Shown here: positions 23,912 through 36,483 of the stretch, one piece after another
How positions within the stretch are numbered: position 1 is the first letter of the stretch
Layout: every line of letters starts with the position of its first letter
NCBI GenBank assembly: GCA_003255025.1
Contig: QANY01003937.1
Coordinates: forward strand, 124,001 to 188,000
Direction of reading: 5' to 3'
Length of the DNA: 64,000 nt
DNA from: Datisca glomerata
Lineage: Eukaryota; Streptophyta; Magnoliopsida; Cucurbitales; Datiscaceae
Notes under the pieces: model-generated
The model's database searches: none
Told to the model about the DNA's origin: nothing
The model's input: the letters and a program-made list of their open reading frames with translations, nothing else
Translations under genes and position numbers: made by a program

Positions 23912-25378
23912 ATGGCTCTAGAAGGTAAGTTAGAGAGTGAAATAGAGATTAAGGCATCAGCAGATAAGTTTTACAATGTGTTTAGGAGGGAAATGCACTT
24001 GATCCCCAATGTTTCCTCTGAAAAACTACACTCTGTGGAGATACATGAAGGTGATTGGCACACCCTCGGCTCTGTCAAGCATTGGAACTATAACCTCGGT
24101 AAGCAATTTCAATTCTCTCCCATGTTGCTTATATTTTATGCATGCTCAGTTTACAAGTGTTTTTGTATTATAGATTCTTTGTAATTTGTAGTAGTTGTAA
24201 AGTTGGTTCCCACAGTTTCAAATTTGTCATTTGGAGCTTGAGTCGTGAGTGAAAATTTAGATTTCATCTGTGTATGTATCCTTAGATTGTTGTTGTATAT
24301 TCATATTCTATCATAGTTCCTACTGCTGTTTTCTTGATATATCCAATTAGTCAATGAAGTTTTTCTCACATTATGCCTCTAGGAATCTCAGACAATCATT
24401 TTCACAACATTCATTAATTGCTTCTGTTATTCACATAAATGTACCATATCAAGTGACTGGTGCAATATCATTCGATGCAATTGAATCAAGTGGGTAAGAA
24501 AGTTAATGAATCACGTGGGTAAGAAAGTTAATGAATCACATGGGTAAGAAAGTTAATGAATGATGACTGAGAGAGTTTATTCCTAATAATTTATAGATTC
24601 AAGGACTAAAACTTGACAAATTTGAAACTATTTGACGAACAAGCATAATATATCGGGTCCAAAATGTTAGTTTGGCCTACAACTATTCATTGAGTATTTT
24701 ATTGTGAACACATTAATTTAGATCAAAATAAATTTCAATGTATTGAAAACATGTGGTAAGATACACTTTAATAGGTGATAACGTGATTTTTATGTGTAGA
24801 AAAATGATTCATAGGGAAAAATATGAGTTAATAGGCACATTTTAACATATAAAAGCGTTTTTTAAGATAAACATGCACCTCCACATTTTCTCTTATCAAC
24901 GTAATTGTACGTAGTACTTGATACTTTTAAATTATGATCATCATGTTATTTCATGTGAAATTACATCAAATGCATCTTTATGCCATCGATGTCATATCAT
25001 TATATAATGTTATAGTGTGGTAGAGAAGATTTTGATGTTACTATAAACTGTCCAACAAATTTTGAATCCTTGGTTGTTTGTGAATCCTTAGATGAGACCC
25101 CATTAAGCCTAAAGGAAACAGTGGAAACAGTGGACGAGGAAACAGTGGACGAGGAGAACAGATCAATCACATTCAATATTGTGGAAGGAGAAGTTTTGAG
25201 TCACTACAAGGTTTTTAAAGCCACTGTTCAAGTTACTCCAAAGGAGGATGAAGGCTGCCTGGTGAAATGGACTTTTGATTATAAGAAGTTGAACGATGAT
25301 ATTTCAGATCCAAATGCTTATGTTGATTTGGCTATTCATGTCACTCATACTTTAGAAGCTCATCTTCTTGATCTGTAA
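23912..25378 (+). CDS. MLP-like protein (Bet v 1 / START-like fold), two exons
   Basis: Exons 23912-24098 and 25092-25378 are joined across a 993-base GTAAGC...TTAG intron. The split codon (G|AT) gives Asp63, and the product is 157 residues. It is a major latex protein-like member of the Bet v 1 superfamily, small cytosolic proteins with a hydrophobic ligand cavity; the ligand here is unknown. Visible signatures: N-terminal MALEGKLESEIEIKA, the loop region HEGDWHTLGSVKHWNY (residues 45-60), then SITFNIVEGEVLSHYK and the C-terminal VKWTFDYKKLN. The intron position matches the one usual in MLP genes. Odd feature: residues 74-83 are a perfect 5-residue repeat (ETVDE twice) coded by an exact 15-base duplication, making the protein slightly longer than the usual 150-155. 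An ATG at the start of exon 2 is not the real start. No frameshift or stop was seen, so it is probably functional. Confidence 0.88.
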
Positions 25379-27005
25379 TTCTATGGAGTCTGGTTTATAT
25401 CAAATCTTTTGTGTTTTTTGTTGGGTGCTGAATCTATTATAACACGTATGACCTTTTGAAATAGAGATTCTCTGGTGTTGGTTTTAGGAAGTTTGGGGTT
25501 TTTAGACTGTAGATCAGATCCAAACGGCCTTGCTTCAGCGAACTTCCAATAAAAAAAAAATATTAACTTGTCACGATTAATTGTTTTTTTTGTCAAGACG
25601 ATTGATTGTTTGATTAGGTTCAATATAATGCTTGTTGTGTGAAAGACTGTAATGTGCTTGCGAGATACTGTAGGCATTACATAAATAATTCTTGCTGGCA
25701 TTTGCGTACTTATTAGATAATTATCCATAATCTACTGTACTTACGTATTTAAGAGAAAATTAAATAAAAATAATTTAAACCAAATTTGGGAATTTGGAAA
25801 CCATTATCGGTTGGTAATGCAAAATTAAAAGACTATTATTCTAATTCAAGTATGCAAACCATTAAAAAAATCTTTACAGTAGTGCATGGTGTTTAATAGC
25901 CATGTTGTGTTTTGCATCTCTATATGTTGGTGTTCTTTGGTCATCACTTGAGAGAACGATAAGAATTTCTATGAATGTTCAGTTTGATAACGATTAACAA
26001 CTGAATTAAGGTAGACAACTAATTATGGCAATAATTTGGTCTTAATATATCAAGACTAGTATTGAAAACTGACCTTAACACTAATTTGGCAATTTGCTAA
26101 TTGTAGCAAAATAACCATACTCTTTGGAAGAAAGAAGCTACTATAATGGCTAAATTTTCAGTACAAATTTACGATCAAGCTAAACAACTATAAATGATCA
26201 TTCTAATTAGAAACAACAAAAAAAGGATAGGTTAGAAGGAAAAAAATTACAAAACATAGTTACAAGCTAGGATGTATTAGTGTTTACGACTAAAAGTGTC
26301 TTTTTACGTATAATAATATTTTAGTTCATAATCATGTCACACATGTTTCTTCTAAGATGCACTTGCGTATATCATACTTATATGCTTGCGTATATCATAC
26401 TTATATGCATGTACAAACATTTTAAGAGACACTAGAGCATGTGCCTTTTATAGGAGTACTTCCACATACCAAAATATATTTCAAATAACAACCTTTGATA
26501 AGCACATCTGATTTGAAATAATATTTATGTGATTTGAAGTAATATTTTTTAATACATTAAAATATTTCTAAACGAAGTGCTCTCAAACTCACCTTAAAAC
26601 TCATAAACAGGGCATGACAGTTTCATATTTGCTCTATACTACTAGAAGCAGCAATATATTTCTTCTCAGAATCTTGTATATAACAAAGATATATAACACA
26701 ATATGAAAAAATGACGTTATCTCCACCACAACTATATGATATCACACATCAAGTTCGAAAGACAAACACATACAAAAAAAATGTACAAACAGCATAACGC
26801 ATTGACACTTGTTTTGTAACGTTACAAACATTGAACCCACAATCTCACGGGTGCTATCCATTATCAATGGTACCTACCCATCTCGTTCAGAATACATTGA
26901 CACTTCATAAGAAGAAATCTTAATTAGCGACAGGACCTCAGACTAGTTTTTCATCAAGAGTTTAAGGCTGAAATACATCTACATTACCGAGTTCAGCGTT
27001 CGCGA
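25379..27005. other. Intergenic between the MLP-like and CAR-like genes
   Basis: AT-rich, with both genes ending into it (convergent). A 115-codon minus-strand open frame at 25381-25728 shows no family signature and is not called. A short direct repeat of GCGTATATCATACTTATATGC occurs near 26364-26405. Nothing else was recognised. Confidence 0.5.
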
Positions 27006-28191
27006 TTAGCTCGTGCCTTCCACTGGTACCCCTTTAACACCAGGGACATTGATCCACTCCAGCTGAATAATCACTTCACCACACTCCACATTTCTCAACC
27101 TTAGAATCATGTCCTGGATGATTTTCCCATTATTCCAAACACAATTGCTTTCATCCGCCAAACAGTTGGTTCTGTTTGGCTGAACTCTCTTCACCACAGA
27201 CCCATTTGGGAGATTTTCTAATCCCATTTTCAGACACTCTACGTATGGTTTAATGTCAATCTCTGCTTCTCCCATGTTGTCGTGTCCGGTAAATGTGTCT
27301 TTGTCATACACATTCTGCCAAACACAAAAGATTACTCAGTAAACTTATTGACAAATTCTCTTTTAGCCTTTTCAACCATCTATCAAGAAAATCTTGTTAC
27401 TTACTAGAATGATTGGAGTGTTAAGATCTGTAATAGAAAGAGTCAATTCATCATTCCATTGAGGATTGCAATTGTCTTTCTCGACACGTGTCTTCAACTT
27501 CTGCACCAATATGAGTGTATCAGATGAACAAGATCATATTAGTCTAGGATCAAAATAACATTTAAGAGTGGAATTAGAAGAACAAAACAATCCTTGATTA
27601 AGAAGGGAAAAACAGGCATCTTAGGATGATCAATGACAGATAGCAGCAGAAAACGACCTGATTAACGTTTAGTAGAGACAACAAGCAATGGCTCCAATAA
27701 ATTTAATTTTAGTTTTCTTTTTGTCTTCAGGCAAACTAAGTATAAAATATGAAAATAAGCAAGAAAATTATTGAAATGAACCCATCAAACTACGAAGTAA
27801 ATAGACAAATTAGCTTAAATACACTGTAAATACGGACTACGGAATAACATACAGCTAATCAGCTTAATTAACAATAAATTCAGAAATTTTAATGATTAAA
27901 TTCAACAAATTACGACTTCCTGTTTATAAGATAATAATCGTGTTTATAATAGGTAACAAGTGAACAGAAGTTAGGATAATCGTTGAGAACACTTTCATTT
28001 AAGCATTTAATCGAACAGTTGGAGCAGAAAATTAGGGGATGACGATGATAAATTGAAGATAGTTGGAAAAGAAGTCGTGCCTGTTGACCCATGGAAACGA
28101 CAACAAAAGGATCGCTGCTTCGGGTATCACGAACGGCAAGATTGACACCTCGCAGCACCCGAATACGAAGAAGTCCCAGCAGATTGTCCAT
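27006..28191 (-). CDS. CAR-like small C2-domain protein, three exons
   Basis: Exons on minus are 28191-28081, 27500-27405 and 27314-27006, giving 171 residues, usual for C2-domain ABA-related (CAR) proteins. These bind membrane phospholipid in a calcium-dependent way and help recruit ABA receptors to the plasma membrane. The start at 28191 gives MDNLLGLLRIRV, the conserved family N-terminus; in-frame ATGs further upstream are ignored for that reason. Visible signatures: RDTRSSDPFVVV with the calcium-loop aspartates (D22, D27), NPQWNDELTLS, VYDKDTF (second calcium loop), the CAR-type stretch VKRVQPNRTNCLADES, and the C-terminal RLRNVECGEVIIQLEW. Intron 2 is 90 bases (GT-AG). Intron 1 (580 bases) must start with GC, CAG|GCACGA, because no GT fits the conserved junction. 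The gene otherwise looks intact. Confidence 0.88.
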
Positions 28192-28439
28192 TTCTGTACT
28201 GCAATTCAAACCTCGCGGTTGTGTTGAAGATGGATATGGATGAAAATAAAAAATCAGAAACACTTGTAATATGCAGGTGCAGCTTCTCTTCTCTTGCCTC
28301 TGTAACATGTCCTGCTTAACATATGGTCCTTCATAGACCCAATGGTAACACGACACAACTCCACGTTGGTGGTGAAAAACCATCAGCTGAAGAAGAAAAC
28401 CACTAGTGGTTTTTTCTTCCTTTTTTTCGTTGCTATGTA

Positions 28440-28640
28440 ATATTTTATTTTTAAAATTACGTTTTTCTGCATATATATTAATATCTATTTTAAAGCTTTT
28501 CCAAATTAAATGTTAAAAATTTAAAAAAATTGAAAAATCAGATTATGTTTTCCCCTGATAGTTTGACACGATCTGAACTGTCCAGATATGATTGAATGAT
28601 CCGGCAATAATCGTATCTATTGTTAGTCTCTGACGAGAGA
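28440..28640. repeat. Unclassified interspersed repeat, copy 1
   Basis: It contains TTTGACACGATCTGAACTGTCCAGAT and AATCGTATCTATTGTTAGTC. Related copies lie at about 42.65-42.86 and 44.47-44.69 kb. It is non-coding, with no clear terminal repeats, and sits just upstream of the CAR-like gene. Confidence 0.5.
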
Positions 28641-29552
28641 TAAATCATTTCGTTGAATTTATTATGGAGTGACACCCAATACAATTGTTGAGTTTTTCTT
28701 TTTGTTGGTAAAATTGCAGTTGATTTAGTTTATATATTATCTTAATTTTTCAATGGACATTATCAAAAACTAAAAAAATCTGTTGAAAAAAAACGTTGAT
28801 AAAATCAAGTACAACTTCTCCTGTAAAAATTTACATTTATATACACAAATAAATATTAATTGAATACAATAAAATATTTATTAAATGTAGTAGAAAATAA
28901 CATTAAATTAAAATCACTTAACTGGTTTACCTATGAGATATTTTCCACGTGATGGCTAAAACCCACCTAGTGTAAGCATTACCAGTCACAATTACATTGT
29001 GGTCGATGCTCTAATAATTTTTTCCTCTCCTATTTTCTACTAAAGTTATTTCCAACTTGGCTTGAAATATAATCGTTTTTGTGTTTTCATTGGTTTTTTC
29101 TTCATTCATAGAAATAGGAATGCAAACTCTTGTATTCTCACTCTATTTTACCTCAAGATGAGGTGAGGAGAGTATATCAATTTGAACCCATGAATTTCAA
29201 GTCGATAATATATATGCATTTTAACCTATGAGATCTGATCTTCTATCACTCTTTTGTTTACTCTGACAATTAATGAAGAAAAAAAGAGAGTAGTGAGACC
29301 TATATAAGAAAGAGATTTGCCTTTTCTCATGTTTAGTAGAGGTGTTGTTTGATAGATTTGACCATTAAATTTGCTTTTAGTGGTCTAGATTTCATTGGCA
29401 TGTGTTTCAAATAAGTAGAAGTAAAAAAATTACTTTTTAGGTCAAACCATAAATCAGGGATACATTGGCCATGTGGTAGAGTCTTACAATCGAACCAACT
29501 AGTTTTTTTACAAGGTTTTCGCTTGCTTGTTAGTAAAGTCTTTTTGTTAAGT

Positions 29553-29554
<2 letters not shown>
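28641..29554. other. Intergenic, unassigned
   Basis: AT-rich sequence upstream of the CAR-like gene. No gene or repeat family was recognised. Confidence 0.5.

Positions 29555-29599
<45 letters not shown>
29555..29599. repeat. AT dinucleotide microsatellite
   Basis: About 22 AT repeats. A smaller (AT)n run follows near 29667-29679. Confidence 0.95.
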
Positions 29600-29604
<5 letters not shown>

Positions 29605-30230
29605 TCAATTGTATTACGTAAATAATAATATGAAAAATTAAAATATTCAGTGATATATTATTTTAATATATATATATATCCACATTAAAATATCCTTAAA
29701 AAAGTAATGATATACTGATATATGTGTGTTATAATGATATTTATTTGTATAAATTGATAAAATAATTTGTATTTAATTTGATATTCATTTTGAACAACAA
29801 AAATATTGATATAGAAAACTATACATAAAATAATATTTATATATGAAATAAGAAATATTATATTATATTTTCATACACCTTATAATATTCTTTTATAAAC
29901 ATACACAACAATATTACATTCATGTGGTAATGTTACACTTTCTTAATTTCTCAATAATGTTTCTTATACTTTTTCATTTTTCTGTAATGTTTACGTCAAT
30001 TTTGTTAAGACTCACTACGATTCGATTTTTTGACAGCTAAGTTAACACATCAAATAAACTTATTATTCCTCTTCACATTTCATTCGCATGAAGTTCATTT
30101 TGATTCTTCATTCGTCTTGTATTCCATTCTCGTTCACTCTCATGTGTGTGAACTTGAAAAAAAAGTTAAGTTTGATTCCCTTTAAAACTCCTTCTGATTT
30201 AGGGCCAATTTGATGTAGCTTTTTAAATGA

Positions 30231-31500
30231 CTAGTCAATATACACGTGTATTGCATATGGATTGAATCTATTATATATTTAGTTATAATTATTATTTATA
30301 ATCATGTTTTGTTTACGTGAACTCAAAAAATATATTTAGGTCATATGATTTATTTTCAATTGATGTGAATAAAATCAATAAGATGTTGTATTCTTATTGT
30401 TTTTTATTTATTGATATATTATTATTTAACCACATTCTAGAACATAATACATACTTTCAGGATAAAAAAAATTAAGAGTATATAGTAGAATGTGCTATAA
30501 AAAATTTTAAAAAAATGAGACGTGATTAGAATTAAGTTATCAACTTCATGTTAATTTTAAACTTGATTTTATTTTCTTTTGTATTATGAATTTAATTTTT
30601 TATTTGTAAACATTGTACGTGTGACTACAATTATGTAACATGCTAATTATACTAACATATAAAATATAGCATAAAGTGTGATAAAATTAAATTATACTTT
30701 AAATTTTATAGAGATATATATTTTGTTTTTCCTTTATATAAAAATTAATTAGTAAAAAGTTATAACTTTCTCTATAACTTCTTAAAATTCATTCAAAGTT
30801 ATCAAATTAAAATTATCTTAAAATTTATATCAATTACTTACTTTTTCAAATTCATTAAATAGATTAATGGACTTAAAAAAATTAATGATTACTTTAATCT
30901 GTTTATTATAATTTAAGAATAACTAATTATTAAATGTCACATGTAAATTTGAAGGTTACTTTGAGTAGTGCATTAATAATAAGTGGATAAAATTATCTAA
31001 AAATGATTCTCATTTTCATCCCACTTTTAATATATTATAGATTATAGATTATTTTAACTGTGTAGTTAAAAGAATGTTGTAATGTTAAGCAATCGAGTGT
31101 TTGGAATAATGTCTAAAAATTACTATTAGTTATGAAGCTTGAATTGATATGTTTGATAAATTTAAATGGTTATGACATATTACAATTAATTGAATCTTTT
31201 TTACATATATTTTTTTTAAATAACTATTGCATAATATAAATTTAATTGATTCTTGTTAAATATTTAATTATTTTAATATCTTCTTATTTAATGAGAATAA
31301 TGCAGAGGTAATAGATATCTTCGAGGATAGATTGTATAATATAAAACATCATTAAATAAAATAGGTGATCATGTGGAATCAAGTTAGAGAATCAGCTTTG
31401 GACGTGCTTTTTAAAACTATTGTCGTAAGGACATGATTCTGCAATAGTCTTTGCATAATAAGTGTACGGGGTAAGTTAAACCAACACCAAACAGGGCCTT
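30231..31500 (-). mobile_element. Possible Helitron-type 3' end and AT-rich body
   Basis: Read on minus, an imperfect palindrome (CAATACACGTGTATATTG) is followed by ACTAG and a flanking T at 30230-30234, the arrangement of Helitron 3' ends (hairpin, CTAG, insertion at A|T). The body to the right is AT-rich and codes for nothing. The other end was not found, so 31500 only marks where the next element begins. Confidence 0.25.
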
Positions 31501-31506
31501 AGTAAT

Positions 31507-31850
31507 TGTACGGGGTAAGTTAAATAGAAGAGCAATGGATTGTCATGATGACACAAGGTCAAACCAAAGGTGGCGTGACCGTTAAAGGGAGATTGGATTT
31601 GGTTGTAACAATCACCATAACTCCCGTAACTTGGTCAACGGTCATTATCACCACAAATATTCATTATATCTAATTAAATGATAGTAAAATGGCCATAGAG
31701 GAAAATACCTATAAATAACTTCACATGTACCAAAGAAATGACAATTGAATTAATGCAAAAAAGTTCTGGATTCTAATTTATTCTACATTCTCTCATTTCT
31801 CTTACTTGTATTCTATTTTCGAATATCATGAGGGAAAAATTTTCCTTACA
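31507..31850 (+). repeat. Left LTR
   Basis: It pairs with 35439-35790 over its full length with scattered substitutions and ends CCTTACA. The TATA-like CCTATAAATAAC lies near 31708. Confidence 0.65.
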
Positions 31851-33246
31851 TATTGATGCTTTCGTTGAGAGCGGGAATCAGGCTCAAGGTTCTCCTCTCC
31901 CTCTATTTTCCAAACACGAAATTTTCCCATCTCATGTGGATCGATCCATTAATTACTAGAAGTCTCAAAGTGTATAAAATTCAGCGTGCATCAAACGGCA
32001 AGCTCTACATTTGGTTGTCAAACATACGGAATTGAAATGACAAACGTAGATGAAAAAGTTCAGCATGGAGAATTCGAATCAGGTGATGGTTACAGCTGAA
32101 AGTATGGAGCTTGAAAGAACAAAAAAAAAGGCTTGAGAAAAGATCAAAATGGGGCATCAAATCCGGACCTCCATGACAATAATATGGAATAGTAAACTTG
32201 TTTCTTACATAATCAATTGAAAGTTTTGTTGGCATATGTTTGTTATTCTTGTTAACAGATATTATCGTACAAGAAGGAGAACAAGAGTGAATGAGAAGAA
32301 CAAAAATTGAGTACGAGAGACAATGGAACAAGAGGCAAAAAAACGAGGAAAGACATGGGATGACACAAACAAACTCAGATTTGTTCTCTTTCATCTCTAA
32401 CTGATTTGACTCATTCAACATGAAAGTCTCTCTCTTATCTCAAACTTACTTTGACTCATTCAATATGGAAGTAAAAAAAACACAGAGGGAGCAATAATTC
32501 ACCATTACCACAAATATTTGATTATTGCATTAGTGAAATATATATATTAACCCCACTTATTTAGGCCACGACCATGTTAGACACCAGTATCTACAATATG
32601 CATTCCATTTGATGTGAATGTTCTAAAATAATGACACGTGATCCTCTCTAATAAAAAAAAATAGATTGAATTGTTGAATGAGTTTTTTCGTACTACAACA
32701 TTAACCGTGTCGCTAACGATTCATCTTCAGAATGGAAATCATGAATTGCTTACAGCGTAAAGCGTATAACGTTTTGAAGGCGAGAAGCAGAACCTGCCAG
32801 TGATTTTTCCCCGGATTCAGTTAATCAAAACACTGGCAAGCTATATATTGACGGACGGGAAACACACAGCTGCGGTAGCCCTTCCCTCAGACACAAGAAG
32901 CACAGCCGCTTACGTGGTCAGACTTGAACGGATATGAGAAGGTCAAAACAAAAAATCAACATAACTCAACTAAAGGAGGACATAGCTCTCAAAGGTAAAA
33001 CATTGTGCAGCGGTTAATGGAAAATTAAGAATCAAAGACAAGAAACGGCAATCGAAGAGTGGCATAAAGAAGCCCCATGACAAAAGACTGAAAATGGAAA
33101 TATTTGAGAAACAAAAGCGTCATTGATCCACCTTTCAAACAAGAATGCGTATGGAATATAAGTCATTCCATTCCTACACTAAACAGAAAGATGCCCTCAG
33201 AACGGCTGATGAAGCGGATGAGGTATCAAATGAGTTGATAGAAGTC
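31851..33246. other. Interior of the LTR element, non-coding
   Basis: No gag or pol similarity. Short open frames on both strands (31853-32035 plus, 32005-32421 minus) have no signature. A TTGACTCATTCAACATG block is repeated near 32405 and 32450. Confidence 0.5.
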
Positions 33247-33384
33247 GCTTCACCTCTAGCCTTCACATTTTACTCTTCACGTTTTTCCGCTTCACCTCTA
33301 ACCGCTTCACTTCTAGCCGCTTCGCATTTTGCCACTTCACCTCTTGCCGCTTTGCATTTTGCTGCTTCGCCTCTTGGTGCTGCA
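33247..33384. repeat. 15-base minisatellite, about nine copies
   Basis: Unit close to CTTCACCTCTAGCCG alternating with CTTCGCATTTTGCCG. The period of 15 keeps frames open on both strands (33145-33414 plus, 33263-33589 minus), giving A/S/P-rich or K/E/V-rich repeats. Neither frame resembles a known protein, so neither is called a gene. Confidence 0.75.
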
Positions 33385-34779
33385 ACTCTGATGGAAGACG
33401 CTCGCAAAGCTTGAAATTATAACAACAAAATGCTAGCAAAACGGCAAATCGGTGCGGCAATGTTAGTAATGGTGATACCTGCAAACAGATTCTCAGAACG
33501 ATCCGCGAATGAAAATCTTGCCTAAATGCTAACACAGAAGGTGAAAAAAAAGGAGATGGTCTAAGCTCTTTTAAGTAGTCAGGAAGCATTAAATCAGGTC
33601 AAGACGACAAAAACAGAGAGGCTAGTATTGCAAGACGTAATAACGAGGTCAAATTTATAAAAATTAAGGGGGGAAATCTCAAAGTCCTTGAAAGACCCAA
33701 ATCGAATTTGTCCTATATCTGTGATGTCATTGAATTGCAGGCTCCAATGGCTCTTTGCCAGCTAAAAGTTTGTCACCCTTCCAAATTCGGCCGTGGCTAT
33801 ACCATACCGAATTTCAAATGCATCCATCACTTTAGTGGAGAAGCACGTCAAAATACAATCAAAGTATAAATTGGTCGTGACGGTGCGGTGCACAGCGGAA
33901 ACGTGAATATGTGTGATCTTTTAAAATATTAAAATTTTAATAAAAATTGAATCGTCAAATAAAATAAAACTTAAGTAATAAATTTTTTATTAAAAACTCT
34001 TTTTCAACCAATGAGAATCTATTATATATTTATAAGTTAAATTAACATACAAGGTTAGAAATCATATAACTCTTATAGTCTATATCAAGTGTCCTGGAAA
34101 AAATCGATCAATCATTCATTTCCATGAAATTGTACCAACGATCAGTACACTCTGAGATCCACACCAAGATCTTCTAAGTCAATCCTCAACGCACTAGGAC
34201 GTGTGTAAGGACGTAGAATATTACAATAAACTTTTATCTCTGCATGTTCTCATGCACATGATATCTACAGATTTACTGAGAAGAATTTCAGTGAGATGAT
34301 TCTCTAAAAGAACGTGATAATTATTCTTTTAGAGATTTAATTAACGTTTAATCAAAAAAGAAAATCTCTCTGACATCAATCGTGTTCTCAATTCAACTTT
34401 TGAATAACGAACTGAAGATCTAATCAACCGATTCTCTCCTCTTCTTTCAACAACTAAGGTCATTAGAATAATATATCTAGATATTCTAGATAATGATGTA
34501 TCAGATTTTTAGGAAAAAAATTTAAATAATATTTAATTGTAAAATTATCAATTGCAGAGAGACATCACGACACCACTGTAGTACCATGTGGCTTAACATC
34601 AATGATGAGTAGCTTAACATCAACCTAACCATATCCAATAAGAATCGGTTTCTCATATCTGTTATGGAATTCCAGGTGCTGTAAGTTGGGATATGATTAC
34701 ACACTCCAGCAAATAAAACTTGAATTCTAAATCCAAATATTCACCACCTTTGATCGGATCAAAGGGTTTTTAATGATTT
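33385..34779. other. Interior of the LTR element, unassigned
   Basis: Contains GACGGTGCGGTGCACAGCGGAAACGTG near 33879 and a stretch at 33.9-34.7 kb that could be an old antisense LTR belonging to the Copia fragment beside it. No partner was found to prove it. Confidence 0.35.
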
Positions 34780-35166
34780 ACTGAATTACTCTTCAGCTTC
34801 AGCCTTCAAATCTTTAAATTTTCTAAAATTTTCATACTTTCGATGCAGTAGGTAACTATAGCCATATCTTGAGTGGTCGTCAATGAAAGTGACAAAATAC
34901 TCTTACCCACCTCTAGCTTCTACATTGATCGGTCCACAGACATCACTATGTACTAACTTAAGTGGTTCCTTGGCTCTTTCGCCCTTTCCTAGAAAAGGTA
35001 TTTTGATCATTTTACCCTCTAGACGGGATTCACAAACATGAAGAGTTCCAACTTTTAGCTCTCTCAAAGCACCAAGCTTTGTTAACCTGTGTAACATATC
35101 TAGATTAATATGTCTCAACCTAAGATGCCATAAATATGTGTTATCATGATGAGAAACTCTTGTCAT
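34780..35166 (-). pseudogene. Copia GAG-pre-integrase / integrase fragment
   Basis: Minus-strand translation from 35166 shows the Copia pre-integrase zinc-binding pattern (LWHLRLRHIN...H-C type, then CESRLEGKM), then KEPLKLVHSDVCGP, with the first integrase-core aspartate in HSD. It continues after a stop at about 34.90 kb as FVTFIDDHSRYGY. It is about 130 residues of a normal polyprotein of over 1,300 and lacks RT and RNase H. It lies antisense inside the surrounding LTR element, so it is probably a separate older insertion. Confidence 0.85.
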
Positions 35167-35438
35167 TTGTTATTTTTACATTTTGCTACTTTAAATAATT
35201 CAGAATTATTTAAAGTAGAGTGAAACGACCAAACTATGCAGAGTGAAACGACCTTAAGGAACAATGAAGTAGACAATACACCAAAATGTTTGAACTTACC
35301 CAATCTTAAGGGAGAAAACAATGAAAAGGTAAAAGCTGATGATGGAATGCATGATGTCGTCAATTATTAATGAATGACAGATCAAAAATCAATCTTTTGC
35401 ATCAACAGCTTGTAGTAGTGGTACAAAACAGGGACAAA

Positions 35439-35790
35439 TGTACAGGATAAGTTAAAACAAAAGAGCAACGGATTATCATGATGACAGAATGCCAAACTAA
35501 AGAAGGTGACGTGGTGGTCAAAGGGAGATCAGATTTGATTATAACAGTCACCATAACCCTCGTAACTTGGTCAACGGTCATTATCACCATAAATATTCAT
35601 TATATCCAATTAAAAATGATAGTATAACAGTAATTGAGGGAAAGACCTATAAATACCTCAACATGTACTAAAGAAATGACAATTGAATTAATACAAAAAG
35701 CTCTCGATTCTAATTTCTTCTACATTCTTTCATCTCTCGTTTCCCTTATATTCTATTTTCAAATACTATGAAGGAAAAAATCCCCTTATA
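35439..35790 (+). repeat. Right LTR
   Basis: Collinear with 31507-31850. It contains the TATA-like CCTATAAATACC near 35648 and ends CCCCTTATA, then GTAAG. Confidence 0.65.
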
Positions 35791-36483
35791 GTAAGCCATC
35801 CTTACTTTAAAATTCATACTATAGACCCCAAAATCGTTTGAGCCAAACATCAGCTAACAAACCTAAATGTCATTGAACTAGTCTTGGGCCTCACCCAAAT
35901 TCTTTGGCTCACCATTTTTCATATAAATATGAGTGCCTAGCTCATTCATAATGTAGTCACTCTCTACTTATCTATACTCGCGTCGTCAAAATCATTATTT
36001 AGTTGGACGTTGGAGTCTAATTGACTAGTCATTACAGCGATGTCAAGTTAATACTCTTATATTTATTATTTTTTCTTATTCTTAAGTTCATCATCCAATT
36101 ATCAGACGACATCATCGATTACATTAAATATTTAGCATGCAATATGAAATCGGGTTACACTTAGATGTTAGACAAGATAAGCATAAGATCACTTTTGTAG
36201 CTCTACATGTGTTTCAGGGGTCGTGTCCTATGGGTAGATCAAGATAAGATTTTGTTGCCCCATGTTGTAATTCCACAATTACTATTAAATTCTTTTGTTT
36301 TCTTAAATTCATCAGCTAAAACAATTATTATTAAATTTATCAGCTAAAACAATTATTATTAAATTTGACAACCGTAAATTGGTTCAATATTATAGAGCTC
36401 TCAATAATTTTAAATTTGACAAAAACACTGTTTTAATTCATTTGCAATCAAATAATATATGTTTATTTAACCAGAAAATTCTA
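35791..36483. other. Intergenic, unassigned
   Basis: No gene recognised. A near-perfect local duplication of AATTCATCAGCTAAAACAAT/TATTATTAAATT occurs at 36305-36365. Confidence 0.45.

Larger units (their letters stand above)
31507..35790 (+). mobile_element. LTR-bounded element with degraded interior
   Basis: Direct repeats at 31507-31850 and 35439-35790 are about 345-350 bases, start TGTAC(G/A)GG(G/A)TAAGTTAAA, and contain a TATA box (CCTATAAAT) and a pyrimidine-rich end. Flanking bases are GTAAT on the left and GTAAG on the right, a near match for a 5-base target duplication. The 3.6 kb interior starts with TATTGATGCTTTCGTTGAGAGCGGG, which could be the primer site. It holds no gag or pol in the element's own orientation, only an antisense Copia fragment near its right end and a minisatellite. 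It is therefore non-autonomous or heavily gutted. Confidence 0.6.

Noticed and set aside
25070..25091. Exon 2 of the MLP-like gene as an independent gene
   Set aside because: The frame before 25092 is intron. The AG at 25090-25091 joins exactly in phase with exon 1 and restores the family sequence.
27910..28383. Longer N-terminus for the CAR-like protein using in-frame upstream ATGs
   Set aside because: The family starts at MDNLLG, and the upstream residues have no family match and lie in the probable leader.
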